A stretch of DNA of 64,000 nt from an uncultured Mycoplasmatota bacterium (GTDB taxonomy: Bacteria > Bacillota_I > Bacilli_A > RF39 > UBA660): positions 1 to 64,000 of the forward strand of contig CAMYVW010000002.1 of assembly GCA_947302655.1 (NCBI GenBank), read 5' to 3'. Position 1 is the stretch's first letter. The number at the start of each line of letters is the position of its first letter. Under the pieces are notes generated by a model, which saw only the letters and a program-made list of their open reading frames with translations, was not told the origin of the DNA and searched no databases. A program made the position numbers and the translations under genes. This document shows positions 27,995 through 36,089 of this stretch, in pieces.

Positions 27995-29383
27995 ATGTTT
28001 GACGTTGTAATTATTGGTGCAGGACCTGCTGGTTTATTTGCTGCATATGAACTTGTAGAAAGTAATAAGAATTTAAAGGTATGTATTCTTGATAGAGGGT
28101 CATATGCAAGTAAAAGGGTATGTCCGATGAATAAACTTGGGGTTCCTTGTAAGAATTGTAAACCATGTGCGATTTTATCTGGGTATGGTGGAGCAGGAAC
28201 TTTTTCTGATGGAAAACTTAACTTTATTCCAAAACTTGGTAAAAGTGATTTAACTAAATATATGAGTGAATCTGATGCATATAAACTTATAGATGAAACA
28301 GAGGAAATATTTACTAAGTTTAAAATGGATGCTGAAGTATATCCAAGTAATATGGATGAAGCAGAAGAAATTAGAAGAAAAGTTGCAGTTGCTGGAGCTA
28401 AACTTTTAATTATTAAACAAAAACATTTAGGATCAGATCATTTACCTGATTATATTCAAGGTATATCCGATTATTTAGAAAAGAATAACGTTAAATTATT
28501 TGAAAAAGCAAATGTTGAAGATATAGTAAAAAATAAAAATAATTATGATGTTATATATAATAAAGATAATAAAGTAACAGGAAAGTATGTTATTGTTGCT
28601 CCAGGTAGAACTGGTGCTAAATGGGTTCAAGAATTATCTGATAAGTATAATATCCCATATACTTCTAAATCAATTGAAGTTGGAGTTAGAGTTGAAGTTA
28701 GAAAAGATATTATGAAAGAACTTACAGATGTTATATATGATCCTACCATATTTATTAAAACTAAAACTTATGGAGATGAAATTAGAACATTCTGTACAAA
28801 TCCAGGAGGATTTGTAGCAAAAGAAAATTATTATGGATATATATGCGTTAATGGTCATGCTCTTAAAGATATAAAAAGTAATAATACAAACTTTGCATTT
28901 ATCTCTAAAGTAAATTTAACTGAACCGGTTACAAACACAAGACTATATGGTGAATCAATAGCTAAAATAGCAAATGTACTTGGTGATGGTAAACCTATAA
29001 TTCAGAATTTAAAAGATTTAAAAAATGGAAGAAGAAGTGAGTGGCATCGTATTAATAAAGGTTTTATTGAACCAACTTTAAAAGATTGTGTTGCTGGTGA
29101 TTTAGCTTTAGTTCTTCCTCATAGAATAATTACTAATATTTTAGAAGGTTTAGAAATACTAGATAAAATAATACCTGGTATTAATAATGATGATACATTG
29201 TTGTATGGACCGGAAATTAAGTTCTTTAGTAATGAAATAGAAACTGATAATAATTTCAAATTAGATGGTAATAATATTTATTTTGTTGGTGATGGTTCTG
29301 GTAAGGCTGGTAATATAGTAACAGCTGCTGCAACAGGACTAGTTGCTGCTAGAGATATTATTAAAAATATAAAAAATAAATAA
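27995..29383 (+). CDS. FAD-dependent oxidoreductase (COG2509-like)
   Basis: 462 aa with an AGGAG ribosome site. The N-terminal FAD Rossmann motif is VVIIGAGPAGLFAAYEL. It is followed by a Cys-rich segment (CPMNKLGVPCKNCKPC, about residues 43-58), a GYGGAGTFSDGKLN motif, and a C-terminal GDGSGKAGNIVTAAATGLVAA FAD-closing segment. This matches the uncharacterised FAD-dependent dehydrogenase family often annotated COG2509. The Cys cluster may hold a metal or act in redox. Reaction unknown. Confidence 0.85.
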   Translation: MFDVVIIGAGPAGLFAAYELVESNKNLKVCILDRGSYASKRVCPMNKLGVPCKNCKPCAILSGYGGAGTFSDGKLNFIPKLGKSDLTKYMSESDAYKLIDETEEIFTKFKMDAEVYPSNMDEAEEIRRKVAVAGAKLLIIKQKHLGSDHLPDYIQGISDYLEKNNVKLFEKANVEDIVKNKNNYDVIYNKDNKVTGKYVIVAPGRTGAKWVQELSDKYNIPYTSKSIEVGVRVEVRKDIMKELTDVIYDPTIFIKTKTYGDEIRTFCTNPGGFVAKENYYGYICVNGHALKDIKSNNTNFAFISKVNLTEPVTNTRLYGESIAKIANVLGDGKPIIQNLKDLKNGRRSEWHRINKGFIEPTLKDCVAGDLALVLPHRIITNILEGLEILDKIIPGINNDDTLLYGPEIKFFSNEIETDNNFKLDGNNIYFVGDGSGKAGNIVTAAATGLVAARDIIKNIKNK

Positions 29384-29395
29384 TTATTTTTTATT

Positions 29396-29424
29396 AATGA
29401 ACTCTAGTAATACTAGAGTTCATT
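29396..29424 (+). terminator. Terminator after the FAD oxidoreductase
   Basis: ATGAACTCTAG/CTAGAGTTCAT 11-bp stem, AT-rich tail. Confidence 0.8.
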
Positions 29425-29454
29425 TAATTTGTTACTTTTTTAGAAGGTGAAAAT

Positions 29455-30192
29455 ATGAAAATAGCAAGTTTTAATATTAAACATCGTATTTTTAGAAATA
29501 ATAAGAACATATCTAATGATGTTTTTAATATTATTAAAAATAATAATATTGATATTTTGTGTGCTCAAGAAATACCACGTAGTTTAGCAAGAAGTTTTTT
29601 ACGTGTTATGAAAGGATATAGTGTTAATGGTGATTCAAGATATCATCACTACTTTAAAAGTTTACCTTTTAATGAAAAGACACCTATCATAACTAAAAAT
29701 AAAGTTGTAAATACTAAAACCATTAGATATAAGAATAAAATAAATAATATTTCGGAATTTTTTAAATATTTAAAACACCTTCCAATAATTCCTAGAATTG
29801 CAACGATTGTTATTGTTAAAGTAAAAGATGATAGAGATATATGCGTTATTAATACTCATTTAGACTATAAATTATCAATTATTCAAAAAAAGCAATTAAA
29901 TCATTTGATTGAAATTATTAGTGAATACAAAGATAAGTATGACATAGTTCTAACTGGTGATTTTAATATGGATGAAAAAGATGAACATTTTATAAATTTT
30001 ATTAATTCTATAAATAAAATAGGTTTAGAAAAAGTATCTATTAATGGATTTACATGGAGAGGAAAGAAAAACAAGAAGAGAATACTAGATTATATTTTTG
30101 TGTCAAAAAATTTACAGTTAAAAGGTTATGGTTTAATTGAATCAAAATCTCTTTCAGACCATGAAATTATTTATGTTGATATTAATTTATAA
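29455..30192 (+). CDS. Endonuclease/exonuclease/phosphatase (EEP) family protein
   Basis: 245 aa with an AAGGTGA site. All EEP-fold motifs are present in order: IASFNIKH, CAQE (metal Glu), INTHLDY, TGDFNMDE (catalytic Asp/Asn) and SDHEII (catalytic Asp-His). No signal peptide, so cytoplasmic. Members act on DNA abasic sites, phosphoinositides or sphingomyelin; the short size resembles small bacterial phosphohydrolases. Substrate not deducible. Confidence 0.85.
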   Translation: MKIASFNIKHRIFRNNKNISNDVFNIIKNNNIDILCAQEIPRSLARSFLRVMKGYSVNGDSRYHHYFKSLPFNEKTPIITKNKVVNTKTIRYKNKINNISEFFKYLKHLPIIPRIATIVIVKVKDDRDICVINTHLDYKLSIIQKKQLNHLIEIISEYKDKYDIVLTGDFNMDEKDEHFINFINSINKIGLEKVSINGFTWRGKKNKKRILDYIFVSKNLQLKGYGLIESKSLSDHEIIYVDINL

Positions 30193-30305
30193 AAATTTTA
30201 TATGTCAATTTTGTGTCTCCATCTATTAATATGTTTTTTTAACATGTTATAATCGTTCTAGATATAAAGTAGATGTTTATTTTAAACTTTGGGGAGGTGT
30301 TTAAA

Positions 30306-30923
30306 TTGGCGGATTTAGTTTTTGTTTATGGTGCAATGGGCTGTGGTAAAACAACGGAACTACTTATGAAAATTTATGATTATGAAAGTGAAGGTAAAAT
30401 AGTATTTTTTATTAAACCTTCTACAGATAGTAAAGGCGATAATAAAGCTGTAAATAGGTTTGGTATGGAAAGACAGGTTGATTATCTTGTTAAACCTGAT
30501 GAGAGTATTTTAGGCATTATTACTTCTCTTAAAACCTTACCTGATGCTATAGTTGTAGAAGAAGCACAATTTTTACAAAAGAAACAAGTTGATGAATTAT
30601 TTTTAATTTCAAAAGATTTTGATATCGAAGTATTTACTTATGGTATACGTAGTGATTTTAGACAAGATGAATTTACTGGTTCTTCAAGACTATTTACTAT
30701 TGCTGATAAAATACAAGAACTAGATAAAAAAATATGTAGCTGTGGTGCTAAAGCTACTAATAATTTAAGACTTTTTAATGGAGTGCCTACATTTGATGGT
30801 AATTCTATATTAATTGATAATGTAAGTGATCCAAGTTATAATGAAGAAACTAATTTTTCTTATAAATCTGTATGTGGAGATTGCTATTTAAGAATTAGAA
30901 GAAAATATTCAAATGATAAATAA
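30306..30923 (+). CDS. tdk: Thymidine kinase
   Basis: 205 aa from TTG 30306, chosen because GGGGAGGTG ends 6 nt upstream and the product then starts where thymidine kinases do. P-loop GAMGCGKTTELL; the lasso/Walker B region VVEEAQFL; zinc Cys pairs CSCGA and CGDC near the C-terminus. It salvages thymidine to dTMP. Fits with the ribonucleotide reductase operon 2.5 kb downstream. A terminator follows. Confidence 0.92.
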   Translation: MADLVFVYGAMGCGKTTELLMKIYDYESEGKIVFFIKPSTDSKGDNKAVNRFGMERQVDYLVKPDESILGIITSLKTLPDAIVVEEAQFLQKKQVDELFLISKDFDIEVFTYGIRSDFRQDEFTGSSRLFTIADKIQELDKKICSCGAKATNNLRLFNGVPTFDGNSILIDNVSDPSYNEETNFSYKSVCGDCYLRIRRKYSNDK

Positions 30924-30954
30924 AAAAACACTTTTAAAAAGTGTTTTTTTATTT
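30922..30954 (+). terminator. Terminator after tdk
   Basis: AAAAACACTTT/AAAGTGTTTTT stem followed by T's. Confidence 0.88.
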
Positions 30955-31004
30955 ATATATAGGTAAATGTTATAATCCCATCTATATTATATGCGTATTA
31001 TATA

Positions 31005-31370
31005 GTGAAAGGTGATGGTTTTATAAAAATTAAAATCAATATTAGAGGAATATATAAATATAATGATAAACAACCTTATGTATTTATATATGATATGAAT
31101 AATAATTTAGTATCTAGTGGATATGCTAGATGTGGTGTATATTATGCATGTTTAAATGAATGTAAGAGATATAAAGTTATTGTTAAATTTTTAAATAGTA
31201 AAGTATGCTCTTATATATACACTAATAGATGTGAGTTTGATATATATTTAAATATATGTATAAAACAAGGTAATAATAGAACTGTTACTTTTCGACTTGT
31301 TGATTATTTTTATAATCTTCCAATAGCGAAAGGGGTTTTAAATTTTGGACAAACAAGTAATTATAACTAA
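31005..31370 (+). CDS. Surface-type beta-repeat protein, 5' fragment (probable frameshift)
   Basis: 121 aa from GTG 31005. The ribosome-like GAAAGGTGAT lies just after the GTG, so the true start is unclear; a one-base indel in GGTTTTAT would instead join an ATG at 31014 to this frame. The C-terminal segment RTVTFRLVDYFYNLPIAKG resembles the last 25 residues of the next frame (RTINLTDANYDNLPIESG), that is, the edge of a repeated Cna-B-like domain. The protein is cut off in a T4 run (31343-31346) while the next frame continues the domain. Best read as half of one gene. Confidence 0.5.
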   Translation: MKGDGFIKIKINIRGIYKYNDKQPYVFIYDMNNNLVSSGYARCGVYYACLNECKRYKVIVKFLNSKVCSYIYTNRCEFDIYLNICIKQGNNRTVTFRLVDYFYNLPIAKGVLNFGQTSNYN

Positions 31371-31884
31371 CGGAGTTGGTACATCTGATATTATAAATGG
31401 TAATTATAATGTAACTGCAGATGTAACAGGTTATAGCAATCAAACTATAACTCCTGCATCAGTTAATATAGTTGAAGGAACAAATACATATAATTTTACA
31501 ATCGAAGCTGATGGAACATTAACTATTCATGTTACAGAGGATGGAACTTCGGGTGGAACACCTATTGTTGGGGCTACTTTTATTAGAACTGATTCATCTG
31601 GAACAGAATATGGGACAGCTATAACAACAGATGCATCTGGTAATGCTGTATTTAATAATGTTCCATATGATGCAACTGGAGCACCTACAATTTATTATAA
31701 ACAAACTGCATCAGATGGAAATCATGAGTTTGATAATACAGTTCAAAGTACAACGCTTACAACACAAACTTCAACTGTTGAAGTAACTAATGCACCAGGT
31801 GCAACAAGAACAATTAATCTAACAGATGCTAACTATGACAATTTACCAATAGAATCTGGAACTCTTACACTTAGCAGCAATTAA
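31345..31884 (+). CDS. Surface-type Cna-B/carboxypeptidase-regulatory-like protein, 3' fragment
   Basis: 179 aa opening at TTG 31345 without a ribosome site. It contains beta-rich repeats of the prealbumin-like type: NYNVTADVTGYSNQ, then GTSGGTPIVGATFI...TDASGNAVFNNVPY, and TNAPGATRTINLTDANYDN. Removing one T from the run at 31343-31346 fuses it to the upstream fragment and would give one protein of about 290 aa. No signal, anchor or LPxTG motif seen. Could be a real frameshift or a sequence error. Confidence 0.55.
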   Translation: MDKQVIITNGVGTSDIINGNYNVTADVTGYSNQTITPASVNIVEGTNTYNFTIEADGTLTIHVTEDGTSGGTPIVGATFIRTDSSGTEYGTAITTDASGNAVFNNVPYDATGAPTIYYKQTASDGNHEFDNTVQSTTLTTQTSTVEVTNAPGATRTINLTDANYDNLPIESGTLTLSSN

Positions 31885-31885
31885 A

Positions 31886-31912
31886 ATAAGGTCGATATCA
31901 TCGACCTTGTTT
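31886..31912. terminator. Terminator between surface-type gene and LysR gene
   Basis: AAGGTCGAT/ATCGACCTT stem between convergent genes; the T-rich tail is on the plus strand. Confidence 0.75.
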
Positions 31913-32794
31913 GTTATTTATAATATTTAATAATTCATTAACACAGTAGTTATTTAATTTATTATTTAAAGTAGCTATACCTATATATCTATTTGGTAAT
32001 TTGTCATCAAGTTTTATTTCATAAAGTTTTCCATTTTTTATATCATCTTGAATATTTTCTTTAGTAGTTAATCCTATTCCTAATCCTAATTTAGCAAACT
32101 CACTAACAAGCGTATAGCTACTTAGCTCTATTGTTGGAGATATGTTAATATTATGCTTTTCTAAATATGATTCAATTATCTCTCTGCTACTTGATCCTTT
32201 TATTTGCATTATAAATGGGTATTCCTGTAAATCACAAATATTATGAATACTAGTAAGGTTTTTGTATTCCTCACCAACAACTAAACAGTTATCAATATCT
32301 TTTATTTTGAGTATGTTTAAATCATATGAATATTTTTTATCTGTAAAGTGCATTATTATTATATCAACTAATCCATTCTTTAAATTTTGTATTAATTCGT
32401 TGCCTGTATCTGTGATTATTTTTATTTTTACTTTTGGATGTTTTTGGTGATATATACTTAGGTACGGAATAAAAAAGCTTTCTGTTAAATTTGTACTTAT
32501 CCCAATTCTAACTGTCCCGCTTTCAAGGCTAAGCATATTACTAAATTCAGTTTCACCGTTTTCTATTAATATTTTTGCTTGTTTAATATAATTAAATAAT
32601 ACTTGTCCCTCTTTTGTTAAAATTACACCTTTTTTACCCCTTATAAATAAACTGCCTCCAAGGTATTCTTCAAGATTTTTTATAGATTTAGATATTGCGG
32701 GTTGAGTAACATTTAATGATTGACATGCCTTTGTTATATTTCCTTCTTTTGCTACTTCATAAAATACTTTATATAGTTCATAATTTATATTCAT
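31898..32794 (-). CDS. LysR family transcriptional regulator
   Basis: 298 aa from ATG 32794 (AGGTT 8 nt upstream), which gives the standard LysR start NYELYKVFYEVAKEGNITKA. N-terminal winged helix-turn-helix (residues 1-62, with NVTQPAISKSIKNLE) and a two-lobed periplasmic-binding-like effector domain (from about 88). Effector and targets are unknown; it is transcribed away from the small gene at 32890, its most likely target. Confidence 0.9.
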   Translation of the reverse strand: MNINYELYKVFYEVAKEGNITKACQSLNVTQPAISKSIKNLEEYLGGSLFIRGKKGVILTKEGQVLFNYIKQAKILIENGETEFSNMLSLESGTVRIGISTNLTESFFIPYLSIYHQKHPKVKIKIITDTGNELIQNLKNGLVDIIIMHFTDKKYSYDLNILKIKDIDNCLVVGEEYKNLTSIHNICDLQEYPFIMQIKGSSSREIIESYLEKHNINISPTIELSSYTLVSEFAKLGLGIGLTTKENIQDDIKNGKLYEIKLDDKLPNRYIGIATLNNKLNNYCVNELLNIINNKQGR

Positions 32795-32889
32795 AAAACA
32801 TAACCTCACTTTATGATTATAATAACAAACATTCATTTTAATTATATATCAGAAAATTGTATAATACAAGTATGAAAGGAAGATTATAA

Positions 32890-33231
32890 ATGGAAGAGGG
32901 AGTTTATAAGGTTGGAAATATTGGAGTTTGCTTTGCTTATGCTAGAGTTCTTGTTGTAATGACAAGAGAGTTCGTATCTACTTATCTACATATGTCAATT
33001 GATAAAATTGATAAAATTGAAAAATCTGTTGATTTTAGTGATATTGATTTTGATGATCTGATGAAAGTATATTATATGATGAATGAGCTACGCAGAAATA
33101 ATACACTTAGTGATGAAGTTCACAAAGTTTCACACAAAGTTATGATGCAAGCAAACAAAGTTATTGCTGAATATATTAATAATCCCGTTAATAATTTAGA
33201 TGATTTTGATAAACCAAGAACATTGTCATAA
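32890..33231 (+). CDS. Hypothetical protein divergent from LysR
   Basis: 113 aa with an AAAGGAAG site. Soluble, predicted helical after residue 30, acidic. Not recognised. Its position head-to-head with the LysR gene makes it a candidate target of that regulator. A hairpin ACATA/TATGT with a long T run follows near 33291-33330. Confidence 0.65.
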   Translation: MEEGVYKVGNIGVCFAYARVLVVMTREFVSTYLHMSIDKIDKIEKSVDFSDIDFDDLMKVYYMMNELRRNNTLSDEVHKVSHKVMMQANKVIAEYINNPVNNLDDFDKPRTLS

Positions 33232-33290
33232 ACATTATTTTAATATTTGTATATTATATGTAAATCATACATATGCAGTATAAAATTTAA

Positions 33291-33332
33291 GAACATAGAT
33301 ATATTCCCTGTATTTATGTTTTTTTTATACAA
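33291..33332 (+). terminator. Terminator after the 32890 gene
   Basis: AACATAGATA/TATTTATGTT imperfect stem followed by eight T's. Confidence 0.65.
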
Positions 33333-33449
33333 AAATTAAAAATCTCAAAAAAATAAAAGTGTAAAATTTTAAAAAGTTGTGTAAAAAAACATTGAATGAA
33401 ATAAAAATAAATGATACGATACAGTTACAGTAAAGTAGGTGTGGCAAAT

Positions 33450-35393
33450 ATGTGGAACGAAGTTTTAGAAAACATAGTTGTTGTTAAACGTAGTGGTCAA
33501 AGAGTTGATTTTAATGCATCAAAAATAGCAATAGCTATAAAAAAAGCTTTTGATGCTGTTTACCAAGAACCTGATGAAAAACAAATATATAGTGTATTTG
33601 AAAGTGTACTTAAATATATAAACAAAGAATATAGTGAACGAAAAACAATAAGTGTAGAAGATATTCAAGATACCATTGAAGATCATCTAAAAAAACTTGG
33701 TTTTATTGATGTATATAATTCATTTAGTGAATATAGACAAAAAAGAGCAGCTTCAAGAAAAGCTTTTAGTGAAAAACAACAACATAAATTTGTAAAAGTA
33801 ATTGAAAGTATTGAAAATATTGATTCATCACTTACACCAAGAAAACTTTTACATAAGTTTGGAAAAATAATTTCTTCTGAATATGCTAAGTCTTACATAC
33901 TTGATTCAAAATATATAAGAGCTTACGAAGAAGGAAATATATATATTCATAATTTAGAGTTCTTTCCACTTGGTTATATGTCACATTTAAATCTTCTTTT
34001 AGATATTAAAGATGATGATGAATATCTAGATGAATTTATAAGTGACATTATAAATTCACAAAGTGAAGTAAGTGCAGAAATAGGAATTAATAATATTGAT
34101 AAATTATTAGAAAGTTATTTTTTAGATCATTATAAAAAATTACTTAAATATAAATTTAAATGTTATTTTGAGATTAACGGTACTATTGATTTTATTCAAT
34201 TTAATAAACTTGAGGATTTAGTTAACAGAATTGATAATATTGATATTGATGTAAGTTATTTTGAAAACTTTAATAATAATCAAGTTTTAAAAAACATTTT
34301 TAAAATTATTATTAATAATACATATACCGAAGAAATAACTTTTATTAATAATACAATAGTAAGATTATTTACTAGTTTAAAAACTTATCAAACAAATAAT
34401 AGTTATACAGTAAGTGTTAGTACATCAACATCAAGTGTTACAAGAATAATAAGAGAAAACATTATATCATATGTTGCTGATAATAATTTGATTGATAACA
34501 TAAATGTTGTTTTTAAAATTAATGATGATACAGATGATACTTATCTATCAAAAATTTCAAGTTTAATTATTAATAAAAAGAATGTTTATCTATCATTTCC
34601 AAATTCTTCATATAACAAAGATGATAATAATGATGTTGAGTACTTTAGTAATGGTCTTAGAATATTTGAAAGTCTTAATGAAAACGAAAAAAGTTCAAAT
34701 GGTAGAATGATTGTAACTAGTACTTCAATTAATATTGCAAGACTTGGTCTTAAATATTTAAACAATAAAAGTATTTCAAACTTTTATGAAGAATTAGACC
34801 AATTACTTGAACTAACTAAAAATGAAATGATACTTGCTTTTGAAACTATAGGTAATAAAAATAAAGAGAATTTCCAAGTTTTATTTAATGGAAATATCCT
34901 TGGTGATGAAAGACTTGAATCTGGACAAAAAATTAGAAAGATAATTAAATCAGGAGTTTTAAATGTTGGACTTGTAGGTTTAAAAGAATGTGTTCTTTCT
35001 TTTGAACCTGATCCTAATAAACAGTATGATTTATTAATCAAGATTCTTAATTATGTTAATGTAAAGTTAAAACAATTTAGCGATGAAACCAAATTATTCT
35101 TTCAATTATTTGAACCGAGTGGTTTAACAGCTAGAAAACATTTTATTGGTATAGATAAATCTATATATGGATCACATAAAGATGTAACTGATAAAAATGC
35201 TTATGATTTAATTGATACATCTAAATTTATTAAAAGTAATAAAGAACTTGCTAAAGTTCAAGAACTACTTAGTGGTGGATGCCTTGTTACTATAAATGTT
35301 TCTGATAAAGCTAATAATAAGAAAATAGTAGATCTAATTAAAGAAATTAAAAATGATAATTTAGGATTTGTAAAATTGAGGGTTGGTAAGTGA
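33450..35393 (+). CDS. Truncated NrdD-like paralogue (ATP-cone plus partial class III RNR body, no glycyl-radical site)
   Basis: 647 aa from ATG 33450 (GGTGTGG upstream). Residues 1-90 form an ATP-cone (VVKRSGQRVDFNASKIAIAIKKAF). The body follows class III RNR in outline: IHNLEFF near 170, and a late EPSGLTARKHF segment matching EATPAESTSYR of NrdD. It then stops at the GGCLVTINVSD strand, just before the region where NrdD carries its zinc Cys and glycyl-radical loop. Both are absent. Probably inactive as a reductase; could modulate the real NrdD. First gene of the nrdG-nrdD-trxB operon; its TGA overlaps the nrdG ATG. Confidence 0.75.
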   Translation: MWNEVLENIVVVKRSGQRVDFNASKIAIAIKKAFDAVYQEPDEKQIYSVFESVLKYINKEYSERKTISVEDIQDTIEDHLKKLGFIDVYNSFSEYRQKRAASRKAFSEKQQHKFVKVIESIENIDSSLTPRKLLHKFGKIISSEYAKSYILDSKYIRAYEEGNIYIHNLEFFPLGYMSHLNLLLDIKDDDEYLDEFISDIINSQSEVSAEIGINNIDKLLESYFLDHYKKLLKYKFKCYFEINGTIDFIQFNKLEDLVNRIDNIDIDVSYFENFNNNQVLKNIFKIIINNTYTEEITFINNTIVRLFTSLKTYQTNNSYTVSVSTSTSSVTRIIRENIISYVADNNLIDNINVVFKINDDTDDTYLSKISSLIINKKNVYLSFPNSSYNKDDNNDVEYFSNGLRIFESLNENEKSSNGRMIVTSTSINIARLGLKYLNNKSISNFYEELDQLLELTKNEMILAFETIGNKNKENFQVLFNGNILGDERLESGQKIRKIIKSGVLNVGLVGLKECVLSFEPDPNKQYDLLIKILNYVNVKLKQFSDETKLFFQLFEPSGLTARKHFIGIDKSIYGSHKDVTDKNAYDLIDTSKFIKSNKELAKVQELLSGGCLVTINVSDKANNKKIVDLIKEIKNDNLGFVKLRVGK

Positions 35394-36076
35394 TGAAGAT
35401 AGCAGGATTTCAAAAACTTACTTTGCTAGACTTTCCTGGTAAAGTAGCTTGCATATTATTTACTCAAGGATGTAATTTTAGATGTCCTTATTGTCAAAAC
35501 TCAGGTTTAATAGGTCATGAAAATGAAGAATTAATTAGTGAAGAAGAAATATTTTCTTATTTAAATAAAAGAAAAGGGGTATTAGATGGTGTAGTTGTTA
35601 GTGGTGGAGAACCTACTGTGCAACCAGACTTAGAATCTTTTATGAAAAAAATTAAAGATATGGGATTTTTAGTTAAACTTGATACAAACGGAAGTAATCC
35701 AGATTTAATTGAAAAGTTAATTAAAGATGGTGTAGTTGATTATATAGCAATGGATATAAAAAATGTCTTACCACTATATATGAATGTAGCTTCTGTTAAA
35801 GCAAGTGTTGACAAATTAAAAAGAAGTATCGAGATTATTAAATCAAGTTCTATAGATCACGAATTTAGAACAACTATTATAAAAAATATTCATGATATAG
35901 ATAAAATGAAAGAAATTTGTAGTTATGTTGGTGGGGATAAAATGTATCTACAAAACTTTGAACAAAGTGAAAATGTTTTAGGTAAAAACTTAGAATCATT
36001 TTCAAAAGAAGAGCTTATTGAAATAAGCAAAATAATTAAAGGGAATTATCCTAACGTAAAAGTTAGGGGAATATGA
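35393..36076 (+). CDS. nrdG: Anaerobic ribonucleotide reductase activating protein
   Basis: 227 aa from ATG 35393, which overlaps the upstream stop (TGATG). A radical-SAM enzyme with the CxxxCxxC cluster motif CNFRCPYC near residue 29 and the SAM-binding VVSGGEPTVQ segment. It cleaves SAM to generate the glycyl radical on NrdD. The sequence is of the longer NrdG2 type often seen with NrdD carrying an ATP-cone. It is followed 13 nt later by nrdD with a strong GAGGAGG. Confidence 0.93.
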   Translation: MKIAGFQKLTLLDFPGKVACILFTQGCNFRCPYCQNSGLIGHENEELISEEEIFSYLNKRKGVLDGVVVSGGEPTVQPDLESFMKKIKDMGFLVKLDTNGSNPDLIEKLIKDGVVDYIAMDIKNVLPLYMNVASVKASVDKLKRSIEIIKSSSIDHEFRTTIIKNIHDIDKMKEICSYVGGDKMYLQNFEQSENVLGKNLESFSKEELIEISKIIKGNYPNVKVRGI

Positions 36077-36089
36077 GGAGGAAATATTA

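Noticed and set aside
33232-33449. NrdR boxes upstream of the RNR operon
   Set aside because: No pair of sequences close to the NrdR consensus could be placed with confidence.
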